Source: Siniperca chuatsi (Eukaryota; Chordata; Actinopteri; Centrarchiformes; Sinipercidae). From it: a stretch of DNA of 64,000 bases. Shown here in pieces: positions 1-11,494 of the stretch. Position numbers and translations under genes: made by a program. The notes under the pieces were generated by a model. The model was not told where the DNA came from. It was given only the letters and a program-made list of their open reading frames with translations, and did no database searches. Location of the stretch: contig NC_058046.1 of the NCBI RefSeq assembly GCF_020085105.1, forward strand, positions 29,813,175 through 29,877,174, given 5' to 3'. How positions within the stretch are numbered: the stretch's first letter is position 1; every line of letters starts with the position of its first letter.

Positions 1-170
1 TTAATATAAACATATTTATTAGTGTAGCTTTAAAATAAATACTGATAAAGTAAAAAATAAAATATGAAAGTAATACCGCAATATTTCAATATTAACTCTA
101 AATATGAATCAACACCTCTCTAAAACAGTTTGTTTCAACAAAAAAAGGGAAAGTTATTACCTTAATTATT

Positions 171-171
<1 letters not shown>

Positions 172-212
<41 letters not shown>

Positions 213-229
213 GCATTATTATTGTGTAT
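172..229. repeat. (ATT)n microsatellite
   Basis: An ATT/TTA trinucleotide run with one interruption. The same tract in the second tandem copy (about 2822-2842) is much shorter, so it has changed length since the duplication. Confidence 0.9.
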
Positions 230-1254
230 CTTAATATTTTACAGACATTTTTGGTATATCTAGTTAAAGTTATTTAAGTTTTCTAATATTAAGTTATTGT
301 ATACTTTTTTAATCTCTGGAAGGAAATGTGTCATCTGCTTTAGACCCAGCCTAAATATTTAAAAGCATTGTGCAGCCACAGTACAGAATAAATGCAGAAT
401 CTGAAATTTTTAGTATCATGTCATCCCAACACCTGTATATTATCATAATTTATTTTTACACTGGTACCAGCAAACTCATTTAGAATTGAAATGATGTTAT
501 TTTCTCCATTTGCAGGGGGCACAGTTTGTGTTGTCAAAGCAGAACTGGAATGTTATTTAACTAGGGTGAACCTTATTTGTTGTTTTATCTTGTGGAAACC
601 TCCTCCATAGTAAAATACTTTATGGAGGAAATTCACTTGTCACTCTCCCTCCACCACACGGAGGTGAGACATCAGAGTGACTCACTACACCTCCATGGTA
701 ACCATTCAAAGCAGGCCTGACAGATTTACATGTTTATGAGGTTGTAGGTGTCATCCATTTGATAGAAAGAGAAAAGCATCAACCAGCTCTGAAGATTATT
801 TGAATACAGGCATGCTATACAAATATATGGTGCACAGAAATGGTAGCAATGCAGGCACTTTGAACAGTTCTTCTGTTCCTCTCTATGTTTTACTTTCTAT
901 GCATTTAGACACTATTTACCACTTACTTGTCTTGTAACAACAACTGATTTGACACCCTTATGGGCAGGACAAACGATTTGTCTGTGTGGTCAAGGCTTGG
1001 TAAGGTTTAGGCACAAAAGGGAAAGATTATGGTTTGGGTTAAAATAACTACTACGTTAATTTTCAGGGGCCTTCATTGTTATGGTTAAAATAATAAACAG
1101 TTAGGGAACGACTGTGGTCATGCTTTAAAAAAAAACAATATTGACTGTCCTGTCGGTTGGAAACAGGAAACGAACAGCTGTCTCCCGTGTTAAATTCCAA
1201 GATTTTGTTGACCCGTACATCCAGCCCGACCTCATCCTCGACTTAGTGTAACCA

Positions 1255-1530
1255 CCAGGTCAAAACTGAGTTTGTCCAATACCTGACCAAATACCTGCAA
1301 AAGTAATGACATTTCCATCAGCCTCGGCTGTACTTTTTGTGTTTAGTGTTAATTAGCAAATATTAGCATGCCAACACAATAAACTAAGATTACTAAACTA
1401 ACATTGTACCTGCTTAACATCAGCATGTTGGCATTGTCATTGTGAGCATGTTAGCATGCTGATGTTAGCATTTAGCTTAAGCACCGCCTAAGTACAACCT
1501 CACACGGCACATAGCTTGGCTGTAGAATTG
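1255..1530 (+). repeat. Fragment of dispersed GCTAGC/ATGTTAGC-rich fish repeat
   Basis: The stretch with the motifs TTGTCCAATACCTGACC, AGCATGTTAGCATGCTGATG and CATAGCTTGGCTGTAGA matches the 3' part of the longer element at 22855-23510. It is duplicated at about 3880-4125 with an internal loss of about 14 bp. I know this as a common interspersed repeat in teleosts but cannot give a reliable family name. Confidence 0.6.
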
Positions 1531-2652
1531 TTACAATTAACAAAGGACCAAATGACAATGTGTAATGTCAAGAGACATTGTAAGAGGTGCATTTCCAGTA
1601 TCAGCAGGCAGCTGTTTTCAGCAGAAAAGCTTTCATAAACCCACTGTACACTACAAGCTCAGCACCAAACAGCAGACAGACAAAATTAATGACTAGCTGG
1701 TGAACATAAAGGGGCATTGAGCAGCTAAAGAGCCACATATTTCCCTCAGGAGTTGGTGAAGACCAAAGGAGCTAAAAGGAGAGTGAATATTGGGCTTATA
1801 TTCCCCAGGTTGTCATAAACATGACTCCAATTGAATGCTAATGTTGCTCTAATGTGTCTACTATTTACTAACATGTCACAGGTCAGTGTTGTGTTTACAG
1901 CTTGTTCCACTTACCCAAGATGGCCAAAAAATGAATGCTGCTTTAAATGGTCAGTTCACAAAAACCTATTTTCCCCCTCGTGGTATCTAGCCGTGCAGAT
2001 CATTTTGTCTTTATTTGCAGTGGCCTTGAGATATCTGAGATTTCTGTCACCATCCTAATACAATGGAGGTAAATGGAATTTTGTTTGTGGTGCTCAAAGC
2101 ATAAAAAAAAAAAAATCAAATCTATCTGCAGATAACCCCAGGGCTAACTGAAAATATCTGTTGTCTCATCTGCCTGTCAGGTTATATTTAGAATGGGCTT
2201 GTCCCACTTGATTCCAGAAATGATGCAGCTGTCTGTAACTTTAACAGGAGCTGGATCAGATCTCTGGGGTTTATCCAAAGTTATCATGTTATTCTGGCTT
2301 TCATTCACAGTTAATTACACAATGATTGTGCCACTGTGTGTCAAAAGGATTTATCTAACAAGTTCTGAAGTGTGTTGGGTTTACATTGGACGCTATGAGA
2401 TACTGCATTTGGTGCTGAGCAGGCAGTGTACAGTGGGTTTATCAGAGCTTTTTTTACTGAAAACAGGTCCCTGCTGGGCTGGAAACAAAGTTTATGAGAG
2501 CGGTGAGAGTGAACTAAAACAGTAAAGTCCCGCAAGCCCATAAACCAAAACAATGAGCTGAAAGACACTAAAACACAGTGAGTGATAATTCTCTGCAGGT
2601 TCGTCATTTTGAGCGACTCCTTTCACATTAATCGCAGTCATTTGATTCATTG

Positions 2653-4938
2653 TTAATATAAACATATTTATTAGTGTAGCTTTAAAATAAATACTGATAA
2701 AGTAAAAAATAAAATATGAAAGTAATACCGCAATATTTCAATATTAACTCTAAATATGAATCAACACCTCTCTAAAACAGTTTGTTTCAACAAAAAAAGG
2801 GAAAGTTATTACCTTAATTATTGTATTATTATTATTATTATTGTGTATCTTAATATTTTACAGACTTTTTTGGTATATCTAGTTAAAGTTATTTAAGTTT
2901 TCTAATATTAAGTTATTGTATACTTTTTTAATCTCTGGAAGGAAATGTGTCATCTGCTTTAGACCCAGCCTAAATATTTAAAAGCATTGTGCAGCCACAG
3001 TACAGAATAAATGCAGAATCTGAAATTTTTAGTATCATGTCATCCCAACACCTGTATATTATCATAATTTATTTTTACACTGGTACCAGCAAACTCATTT
3101 AGAATTGAAATGATGTTATTTTCTTCATTTGCAGGGGGCACAGTTTGTGTTGTCAAAGCAGAACTGGAATGTTATTTAACTAGGGTGAACCTTATTTGTT
3201 GTTTTATCTTGTGGAAACCTCCTCCATAGTAAAATACTTTATGGAGGAAATTCACTTGTCACTCTCCCTCCACCACACGGAGGTGAGACATCAGAGTGAC
3301 TCACTACACCTCCATGGTAACCATTCAAAGCAGGCCTGACAGATGTACATGTTTATGAGGTTGTAGGTGTCATCCATTTGATAGAAAGAGAAAAGCATCA
3401 ACCAGCTCTGAAGATTATTTGAATACAGGCATACTATACAAATATATGGTGCACAGAAATGGTAGCAATGCAGGCACTTTGAACAGTTCTTCTGTTCCTC
3501 TCTATGTTTTACTTTCTATGCATTTAGACACTATTTACCACTTACTTGTCTTGTAACAACAACTGATTTGACACCCTTATGGGCAGGACAAACGATTTGT
3601 CTGTGTGGTCAAGGCTTGGTAAGGTTTAGGCACAAAAGGGAAAGATTATGGTTTGGGTTAAAATAACTACTACGTTAATTTTCAGGGGCCTTCATTGTTA
3701 TGGTTAAAATAATAAACAGTTAGGGAACGACTGTGGTCATGCTTTAAAAAAAAACAATATTGACTGTCCTGTCGGTTGGAAACAGGAAACGAACAGCTGT
3801 CTCCCGTGTTAAATTCCAAGATTTTGTTGACCCGTACATCCAGCCCGACCTCATCCTCGACTTAGTGTAACCACCAGGTCAAAAACTGAGTTTGTCCAAT
3901 ACCTGACCAAATACCTGCAAAAGTAATGACATTTCCATCAGCCTCGGCTGTACTTTGTGTTTAGTGTTAATTAGCAAATATTAGCATGCCAACACAATAA
4001 ACTAAGATTACTAAACTAACATTGTACCTGCTTAACATCAGCATGTTGGCATTGTTGGCATGCTGATGTTAGCATTTAGCTTAAGCACCGCCTAAGTACA
4101 ACCTCACACGGCACATAGCTTGGCTGTAGAATTGTTACAATTAACAAAGGACCAAATGACAATGTGTAATGTCAAGAGACATTGTAAGAGGTGCATTTCC
4201 AGTATCAGCAGGCAGCTGTTTTCAGCAGAAAAGCTTTCATAAACCCACTGTACACTACAAGCTCAGCACCAAACAGCAGACAGACAAAATTAATGACTAG
4301 CTGGTGAACATAAAGGGGCATTGAGCAGCTAAAGAGCCACATATTTCCCTCAGGAGTTGGTGAAGACCAAAGGAGCTAAAAGGAGAGTGAATATTGGGCT
4401 TATATTCCCCAGGTTGTCATAAACATGACTCCAATTGAATGCTAATGTTGCTCTGTGTCTACTATTTACTAACATGTCACAGGTCAGTGTTGTGTTTACA
4501 GCTTGTTCCACTTACCCAAGATGGCCAAAAAATGAATGCTGCTTTAAATGGTCAGTTCACAAAAACCTATTTTCCCCCTCGTGGTATCTAGCCGTGCAGA
4601 TCATTTTGTCTTTATTTGCAGTGGCCTTGAGATATCTGAGATTTCTGTCACCATCCTAATACGGAGGTAAATGGAATTTTGTTTGTGGTGCTCAAAGCAT
4701 AAAAAAAAAATCAAATCTATCTGCAGATAACCCCAGGGCTAACTGAAAATATCTGTTGTCTCATCTGCCTGTCAGGTTATATTTAGAATGGGCTTGTCCC
4801 ACTTGATTCCAGAAATGATGCAGCTGTCTGTAACTTTAACAGGAGCTGGATCAGATCTCTGGGGTTTATCCAAAGTTATCATGTTATTCTGGCTTTCATT
4901 CACAGTTAATTACACAATGATTGTGCCACTGTGTGTCA
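2653..4938. repeat. Tandem duplication, copy 2 (truncated)
   Basis: This repeats 1-2343 in direct orientation. The match ends abruptly at 4938, where copy 1 continues into TCAAAAGG and copy 2 into TCAGCCATGG. Copy 2 is about 57 bp shorter over the shared part. Most differences are small deletions (for example in the ATT tract, the GCTCTAATGTGTC site and the AGCATG repeat area), with few base changes, so the duplication looks young. Confidence 0.9.
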
Positions 4939-5929
4939 GCCATGGGGGGGTGGTTAAATACAGTATGACAGGGATAACCTTTAATCCCTAAATTGTTGAG
5001 ATATGGGAACTGATGTGATAAAGGCCTACGTCTTATTACAGTATGTGTGGATCTATTAAAGTCATACCTTTAGGAAATACCTGTCCATATTGTGGGGCAG
5101 GTGTTGGTGGTAAAAGGATCCCATTTGGGTGGACTAAACTGGTATTTAGGTACATTTCTGGGGCAATTATTTTAAATTATATTCTGCCAATGAACTTTAA
5201 GCTGCAATCCTCAACTTTTCACACGCTCAAACTACAGTGAAGATGACAGAGTGGTGTTGTGAAGTGGTTTAACAAGTTAGACAGTAATGGCAGATACAAC
5301 CCCACAAACTCGATCGTGTTGATCAAGTTTGTGGGGTTGTATCTGCCATAACTATGCATTGTTTATAGTGTTTCACCACATTTCATCATACATCTACTTT
5401 AGACACCCATGCTGCCACAATGCTTATTGCAGTAAAATGTGTTGCTGTTGCAGTATCCTGTGTAGTCCCTTTTCATTGGTCCATTGTTAATAAAGTTGCC
5501 AGTATCAAGGCCCAAATGACACCCTCTCAGTTTACCATATTTTGCAATGGGGTATCTCAGGTTTTTAGTTCTTTCAAACTTATTTCTCAATCTGACTTGT
5601 TGAAGAAAACTGATGCTATGAAATTTGACCTGATTTGTGACTCTGACTTCAATTTCTATCAACATTTTCATAGCATAACAAAATTAGCCATCTGTCAATT
5701 TAGGAGCATTGCCAAAGTTAGATGATTTGTTAAGATTTCAGAATGCATAAACACAGCCAGCTGATCCACCCATCTTACAAAATATGGCTGTGTAGTCAAA
5801 TGAACTAGAAGGTTTGAGCACATTTCCCTCATTTTAACCTCCCTACACTGGTTACCCTTGGCCCTCAAAACTGATTTCCACATGTTACTGCTTGTTCTTA
5901 AGGCCTATATATATATATATCAAAATCTA
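4939..5929. other. Intergenic spacer, no gene seen
   Basis: No frame here shows a recognisable protein. The overlapping open frames at 5399-5725 on both strands lack a domain or splice context. The stretch contains a perfect-armed hairpin at 5287-5349 and a short TA-rich run at about 5907-5935 next to the start of the following LINE. Confidence 0.6.
5287..5349. repeat. Short perfect inverted repeat (hairpin)
   Basis: Bases 5287-5310 are the exact reverse complement of 5326-5349 (24 bp). A further GATC/GATC pair lies inside after one mismatch, leaving a five-base loop (5316-5320). The DNA is AT-rich around it and no coding frame uses it. It could be a small foldback element or a replication-slippage product. 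Confidence 0.85.
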
Positions 5930-8520
5930 TATATATAAGCGCAATGAGCTTGACCCATCATCCAGTGTGGGTCCTTAGGCAAGACCCTTCATGCTGCTGC
6001 CTACCTCATGATGATGAGTGACAATGGAATATATGACATGCCGGCTCAGACGTCGCCCGGCCAAACAAGGTCTGCGTCAGGTGTTGAGGAACCAGGGCAT
6101 CGAGACAACAAATGGGCTACTGGAACAAGACGGAGATGGGCGAGATGCGATAATAAGGCTCTGTTGGAATGCTACTACTCCAGTAACCCTAGTCAGAGGG
6201 GTTACATGCACAGGATATGGGATGAATGGTTACTTCGAAACCCACAATCGAGGCTTACGGCGAAGCAACTAGTAGCTCAGTGTTCCAACATCCACAAGCG
6301 GCAACTGCTATCACAACTTGAGATTGACGAGATACAACACAAATGCTACGGCAAGGGGGAGCCAGGACAACAGGTCAGAGGGGAGCAACCAGCAGCTCCC
6401 CAACCAGAGATTGGGTACAAAGCCCCAAGAGAAATCACGCTGAACGAGGCAGCGACTGACCTGAAAGATAAGATCATGGCGAGGATGAATACAAGGCAAC
6501 CCCGACGCCAACTACAACGGCTAAGTGAAGTACCATCAGAAAGTCTCCTAGAAGATGTGAATGCAGGGAGTGAGAGCGATCCCTACCACAACCATCACTG
6601 AAACCAATGAGCTGATATATGCCTCAGCAGCAGTGATCCTAGAGATGCTTGGCTACAAGAGCAACCATGGGAGCCATGAGAGACAGTACCCACCATGGAA
6701 ACGAAGGTTGGAGGCAAAAATCAAGGAGGCCCGGAGAGAAGTGAGCCAACTGACAGAGGCTGAGAGAGGTGCAATGAGAAAGCAAGTACCCAAGAAGTAC
6801 AACCAGATGCCCATACCTGAAGCACTCGAAACTGCCAAACAAAGGCTCCAAGCCTTGGCCAGCCACCTAAAGAGATACACGAGAGATAATGAAGCCAGAA
6901 GAATAAACTGGCTGTTCGCAACTCAACCTGCAAAAGTGTACGCTCAATGGCAGGGCAATAACAGCAGAGCAGACCCACCAAGGCTGGAAACGGAGCAGTG
7001 CTGGAAAAGTATATGGGAGAGGGAGGCATCACACAACAGCGATGCACAGTGGCTGGCAGCTCTGAGAAAGGACCACAGCAACCTCCCTGAACAGAATCCA
7101 GTCACCATCACAGCGGCAGACATCCAAGAAAGAGTCTCAGGTATGAGGAACTGGACAGCACCGGGCCCTGACAGGATCCACGCTTACTGGCTAAAGAAGC
7201 TCACTGCACTCCATGAGCGCCTAGCAGCACAAATGAACCAGCTGCTAAGAGATGGGACGCACCCTGAATGGCTTACCGAAGGGCGCACAATCCTGATCCT
7301 GAAGGATCCCGCAAAGGGTACAGTCCCATCCAACTATCGGCCAATAACCTGTCTCTCCACAACATGGAAGCTCATGTCAGGCATCATCGCAGCTAAGATA
7401 AGTTGGACACATGGATCAATACATAAGCAAAGCACAGAAGGGCATTGGTAAAGGAACCAGAGGAGCCAAACACCAACTCCTGGTTGACAGAACAGTCACC
7501 CAAGACTGCAGAGCCCGACACACCAACCTGTGCACTGCCTGGATTGATTACAAGAAAGCATATGACTCAATGCCGCACACATGGATGACTGAATGCTTGG
7601 AGATGTACAACATCAACAGGACTCTAAGAGACTTCATTGCAAACTCGATGAGGCTGTGGAAAACCACCCTGGAGGTCAATGGCAAGCCACTTGCACAAGT
7701 ATCCATCAAATGTGGCATATACCAAGGTGATGCTCTGTCCCCACTGCTGTTCTGCATAGGTCTGAATCCCCTCAGCCAAATAATCAACAAGACTGGCTAT
7801 GGATACCGACTCAGGAACGGGGCCACCATCAGTCACCTCCTCTACATGGATGACATCAAGCTATACGCTAAGAGCGAGCGGGACATCGACTCACTGATCC
7901 ACACCACCAGGATCTACAGCTCTGACATTGGGATGTCATTTGGGCTTGAGAAGTGCAGTCGAATGGTGACAAAGAGAGGGAAGGTAGTCCACACAGAAGG
8001 GGTCTCACTCCCAGAAGGAACAATAGCAGACATTGAGGATGGCTACAAGTACCTTGGAATACCACAGGCAAATGGCAGGGTGTAAGATGCTGGCAGGAAA
8101 AGCATACATGGAGCGCCATAACCAAGTGGCTGGCATAGTGTACAGGAACATCTGCACTGAGTATGGACTGGAAGCCCTGAGGTCAAAGTGGGAAACACCT
8201 CCAAAGGTGGTAGAGAATGACTGAGCCAAGATCCTGTGGGACTTCCAGATTCAGTTTTCGGAGCACTCGGGGCAGTGACCCCCAAACTGGAGGAGTGGCT
8301 ACAGCAGATCCCTGGAAGAACACCAGACATCTTGGTCCAGAAGAGTGCAGTACTAGGAACAGCAAAGATACTGCGCAGAACCCTCAAGCTCCCAGGCCTC
8401 TGGTAGAGGACCCGAGCTCGAAGGATGAGACCACCCGCGGAGGGGTGAAGGACAAAGTTTTTATATATTTGTATATGTATATATATGCTCCTATTTTTAG
8501 ATTGAAAATAGTTTTTTGCA
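5930..8520 (+). mobile_element. RLE-bearing LINE (R2/R4/Hero-type; Rex6/Dong-like), defective
   Basis: This non-LTR retrotransposon relic has no N-terminal APE endonuclease. Its C-terminal remnant (8089-8406) resembles the linker and endonuclease region of fish LINEs that carry a restriction-like endonuclease, a group that includes Rex6/Dong (from family knowledge, not searched). Reverse transcriptase motifs are clear: APGPDRIHAYW and NYRPITCL in the segment before 7400, AWIDYKKAYDSMPH near 7540, GIYQGDALSPLLF near 7720 and the catalytic YMDD at 7843-7854. The reading frame is broken at about 6570 and 7400, stopped by TGA at 8219-8221, and has lost internal parts after 8080 and after 8255. 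It cannot be active. The exact family is uncertain. Confidence 0.75.
6008..8406 (+). pseudogene. LINE ORF pseudogene: N-terminus, RT and remnant of RLE domain
   Basis: Three overlapping frames together make one degraded ORF: 6008-6601 (N-terminal part, positively charged, starts at ATG), 6561-7451 (spacer and RT fingers) and 7411-8085 (RT palm with FYLVDD-type box YMDD and the KYLGIPQ motif). After ANG at about 8080 the sequence jumps to a downstream part reading GKAYMERHNQVAGIVYRN (8095 onward). Following the TGA at 8219 it jumps again to ALGAVTPKLEEWLQQIPG and ends with LKLPGLW and TAG at 8404-8406. The jumps fit internal deletions of the RT thumb and of the nuclease core, since family members are continuous there. 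Confidence 0.75.
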
Positions 8521-8534
8521 AAGGGTTGTGCATT

Positions 8535-9170
8535 TAAGTGAAGTAAACATCAACTTATCTTCTTCTTCTTTTCCTTTCGGCTGTTCCCTTTCAGGGGTTG
8601 CCACAGCGAATCATGTGCCTCCATCTAACCCTGTCCTCTGCATCCTCTTCACTCACACCAATTAACTTCATGTCGTCTCTCACTACATCCATAAATCTCC
8701 TCTTTGGTCTTCCTCTAGACCTCCTGCCTGGCAGCTCCAATCTCAGCCTCCTTCTACCAATATATTCAGAGTCTCTCCTCTGAACATGTCCAAACCACCT
8801 CAATCTGGCCTCTCTGACTTTATCTCTGAAACATCTAACATGAGCTGTCCCTCTGATGTCCTCATTCCTGATCCTGTCCGTCCTCGTCACTCCCAAAGAG
8901 AACCTCAACATCTTAAGCTCTGCTACCTCCAGCTCTGCCTCTTGTCTTTTCTTCAGTGCCACTGTCTCTAAACTGTACAACATCGCTGGTCTCACCACCG
9001 TCTTGAACACCTTTCCTTTCATTCTTGCTGATACTCTTTTATCACACAACACACCTGACACTTTTCTCCACCCGTTCCAACCTGCTTGCACTCGCCTCTT
9101 CACCTCTTTTCCACAGTCTCCATTGCTCTGAACCGTTGACCCTAAGTACTTAAAGTCCTGCACTTTCTTC
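8535..9170 (-). mobile_element. RTE-type LINE, 3' segment (C-terminal end of ORF and tail)
   Basis: On the minus strand an open frame (9163-8591) encodes the end of a reverse transcriptase ORF, beginning QDFKYLGSTVQSNGDCGKE and containing a WFGHVQRRDSEYIGRR-type segment that is typical of fish RTE-group LINEs. The element ends in a GAA-rich tail (about 8560-8576 read in reverse). The 5' continuation lies at 11495-13434 beyond an inserted L2-type LINE: the KVQDFKYLG motif on this side follows directly on the AEVK end of the RT on the other side. Confidence 0.8.
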
Positions 9171-11494
9171 AGAATCAGAATCAGAAATACTTTATTGATC
9201 CCCGTAGGGAAACTCTTTGTTACAGTAGCTTGCCTTTACGTCAGTGCACACAGGAGAAGTACTAGAAAACGATATGATACACTATAAACACTATAAAACA
9301 GGTCAGAAAATAAATTAAGTATCAGGTCGGTATAAGTATAAGATAAACTAAGTGTCGAGTACCAAGTGGGTTTACTGGTTGATGAAGAAAGTACAGTATA
9401 AAATACAGTGTCACCAGAGGGAGGAGTTAAATAGTTTGATGGCCACGGGCAGGAATGACTTCCGGTGGCGCTCTGTGGTGCTTTTTGGTGGGATATGTCT
9501 TCCACTGAAGGTGCTCCTTTGTTTGACCAGCACGTTATGGAGCGGGTGGGAGACACTGTCCAAGATGGCATGTAGTTTACCCAGCATCCTCCTCTCTGAC
9601 ACCACCGCCAGTGAGTCCAGCTCCACCCCCACAATGTCACTGGCCTTACGGATCAGTTTATTGAGTCTGTTTGCGTCCGCTACCTTTAACCTGCTGCCCC
9701 AGCATGCAACAGCATGCAGGATAGCGCTGGCCACCACAGACTCATAGAACATCTTCAGCATTGTCCGGCAGATGTTGAAGGACCTCAGCCTCCTCAGAAA
9801 ATAGAGGCGGCTCTGGCCCTTCCTGTAAACAGCTTGAGTGTTCTAGGTCCAGTCCAGTTTGTTATCTAAGTGTACTCCCAGGTACTTGTAGTCCTCCACA
9901 ATGTCCACACTGACCCCCTGGATGGAAACCGGGGTCACTGGTGCCTTGGCCCTCCGTAGATCTACAACCAGCTCCTTCGACTTTGTCGCATTGAGCTGCA
10001 GATGGTTCTGCTCACACCATGAAACAAAGTTACCCACCACAGCCCTGTACTCAGACTCCTCACCACCGCTGATACATCCCACCACAACAGAGTCATCAGA
10101 AAACTTCTGAAGGTGGCAGGACTCTGTGTGGTAGCTGAAGTCTGTGGTGTAGATGGTGAAGAGGAAGGGAGAGAGGACAGTCCCCTGAGGGGCCCCAGTG
10201 TTGCTGACCACGCTGTCCGACACACAGTACTGCAGGCGCACGTGCTGTGGTCTGCCAGTCAGGTAGTCCACAATCCAGGACACAAGGGGGGCATCCACCT
10301 GCATCGCTGCCAGCTTCTCTCCCAGCAGGGCAGGCCGGATGGTGTTGAAAGCACTGGAGAAGTCAAAAAACATGATCCTCACCGTGCTTGCCGGCCTGTC
10401 CAGGTGGGTGTGGATGCAGTTAAGCAGGTAGATGATGGCGTCCTCAACTCCCAGCCGGGGCTGGTAGGCGAACTGAAGGGGGTCCTTTGTTACCCACGGT
10501 TTGTTATTTGGGTAACAATGGACCATCTTGGTTGGGACATTGCAGTCCACACAGAAGTTAATGTAGCCAGTAATGCACTCAGTGAGCCCGTCAATGTCCT
10601 CTCCATGAGGCTCACAGAGTGCATCCCAATTTGTCACCTCAAACATTCCTGCAGTGTCTCATAGGCGTCCTCTGACCAGCTCCTCACTGTCCTTGTGGTC
10701 GCAGGCTGCCTTTTAACCAGAGGCACATAGCAGGGTTTAAGGTAAACCAGGTTGTGGTCTGACCTACCCAGAGGGGGGAGGGGGGAAGAGCTGTATGCAT
10801 CCTTAACGTTAGCATACAGCAGGTCCAGTGTCCTCTCCTCTCTAGTAGGACAGCTCACATACTGGGTGAAATTAGTCAGTGTTGTTGAAACACTGACATG
10901 GTTGAAGTCACCCGAGAATAAAATGAGTGCACTCGGGTGTTGAGTCTGGAGTTGTGCTATGGCGGTGTGAATGGCGTTGCACGCCGATGCCGGGTTAGCA
11001 GAGGGGGGGATGTAAACAGCCACAACAATGGCATGTGAAAATTCACGTGGCAGATAATATGGCCGGAGTCCCACAGCTAACAGTTCAATGTCCGGGCTAC
11101 AGATGCTCTGCTTGATGGTAATGTGACCAGGGTTACACCATCTGTTGTTAACCAGAACAGCAAGCCCACCGCCTTTCCGCTTACCGCTCCCGGTGTGATC
11201 CCTGTTGGCCCGAACAGTCTGAAAGCCGTCGATGGAAACGTTATGGTCCGGGATATCCTGGTGTAGCCATGTCTCTGAGAAGCACATCAAGCTACACTCA
11301 CGAAACTCCGTTTGACTCCGGGCTAACGCCGTTAGCTCGTCCATTTTATTCGCCAGCGATCTCACGTTGCCCATGACGAGAGAAGGCAGACAAGGCTTAA
11401 ATCTCTTATTCTTAAGTCTCTTTTGTCTGCACCCCTCTCTCTTCCCTCGCCGCTTCGTTCCACCTCTACATCCTCGGTGTGTCCTCGGTGTGTC
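9171..11494 (-). mobile_element. L2/CR1-type LINE inserted in the RTE element
   Basis: Minus-strand LINE with an APE endonuclease (about 11370-10650; SETWLHQDIPDH, GDFNHVS and DLLYANV, with SDHNLV near the end), then RT (10646-9843; FDFSSAFNTIRP, GAPQGTVLSPFLF, catalytic FSDD at 10092-10103 in place of the usual FADD, EDYKYLGVHLD), then a C-terminal part (9761-9411). The ORF is broken between these parts. The 3' end is the TGATTC-repeat tail beside TTTATTGATCCCC at 9171-9215 (reverse sense), a hallmark of this group. The flanks share only CTTC, so the target duplication is at most 4 bp. The same tail recurs at 30747-30860. Confidence 0.8.

Larger units (their letters stand above)
1..2652. repeat. 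Tandem duplication, copy 1 (2,652-bp unit)
   Basis: The sequence from base 1 recurs from 2653 in the same direction with very few substitutions, so this is a direct tandem duplication with a 2,652-bp period. Copy 1 includes about 310 bp (2344-2652) that copy 2 lacks. No coding gene is visible: the short open frames at 1831-2058 and 2193-2525 have no recognisable domain and change between copies. The unit contains an (ATT)n tract near 172-229 and, at about 1255-1530, a fragment of a dispersed fish repeat that is also present at 22.86-23.5 kb. Further copies could lie left of the window. Confidence 0.9.

Noticed and set aside
1831-2525. Short frames conserved in both tandem copies (1831-2058 and 2193-2525)
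   Set aside because: The conservation comes from the recent duplication; indels between copies change the frames and no domain is visible.
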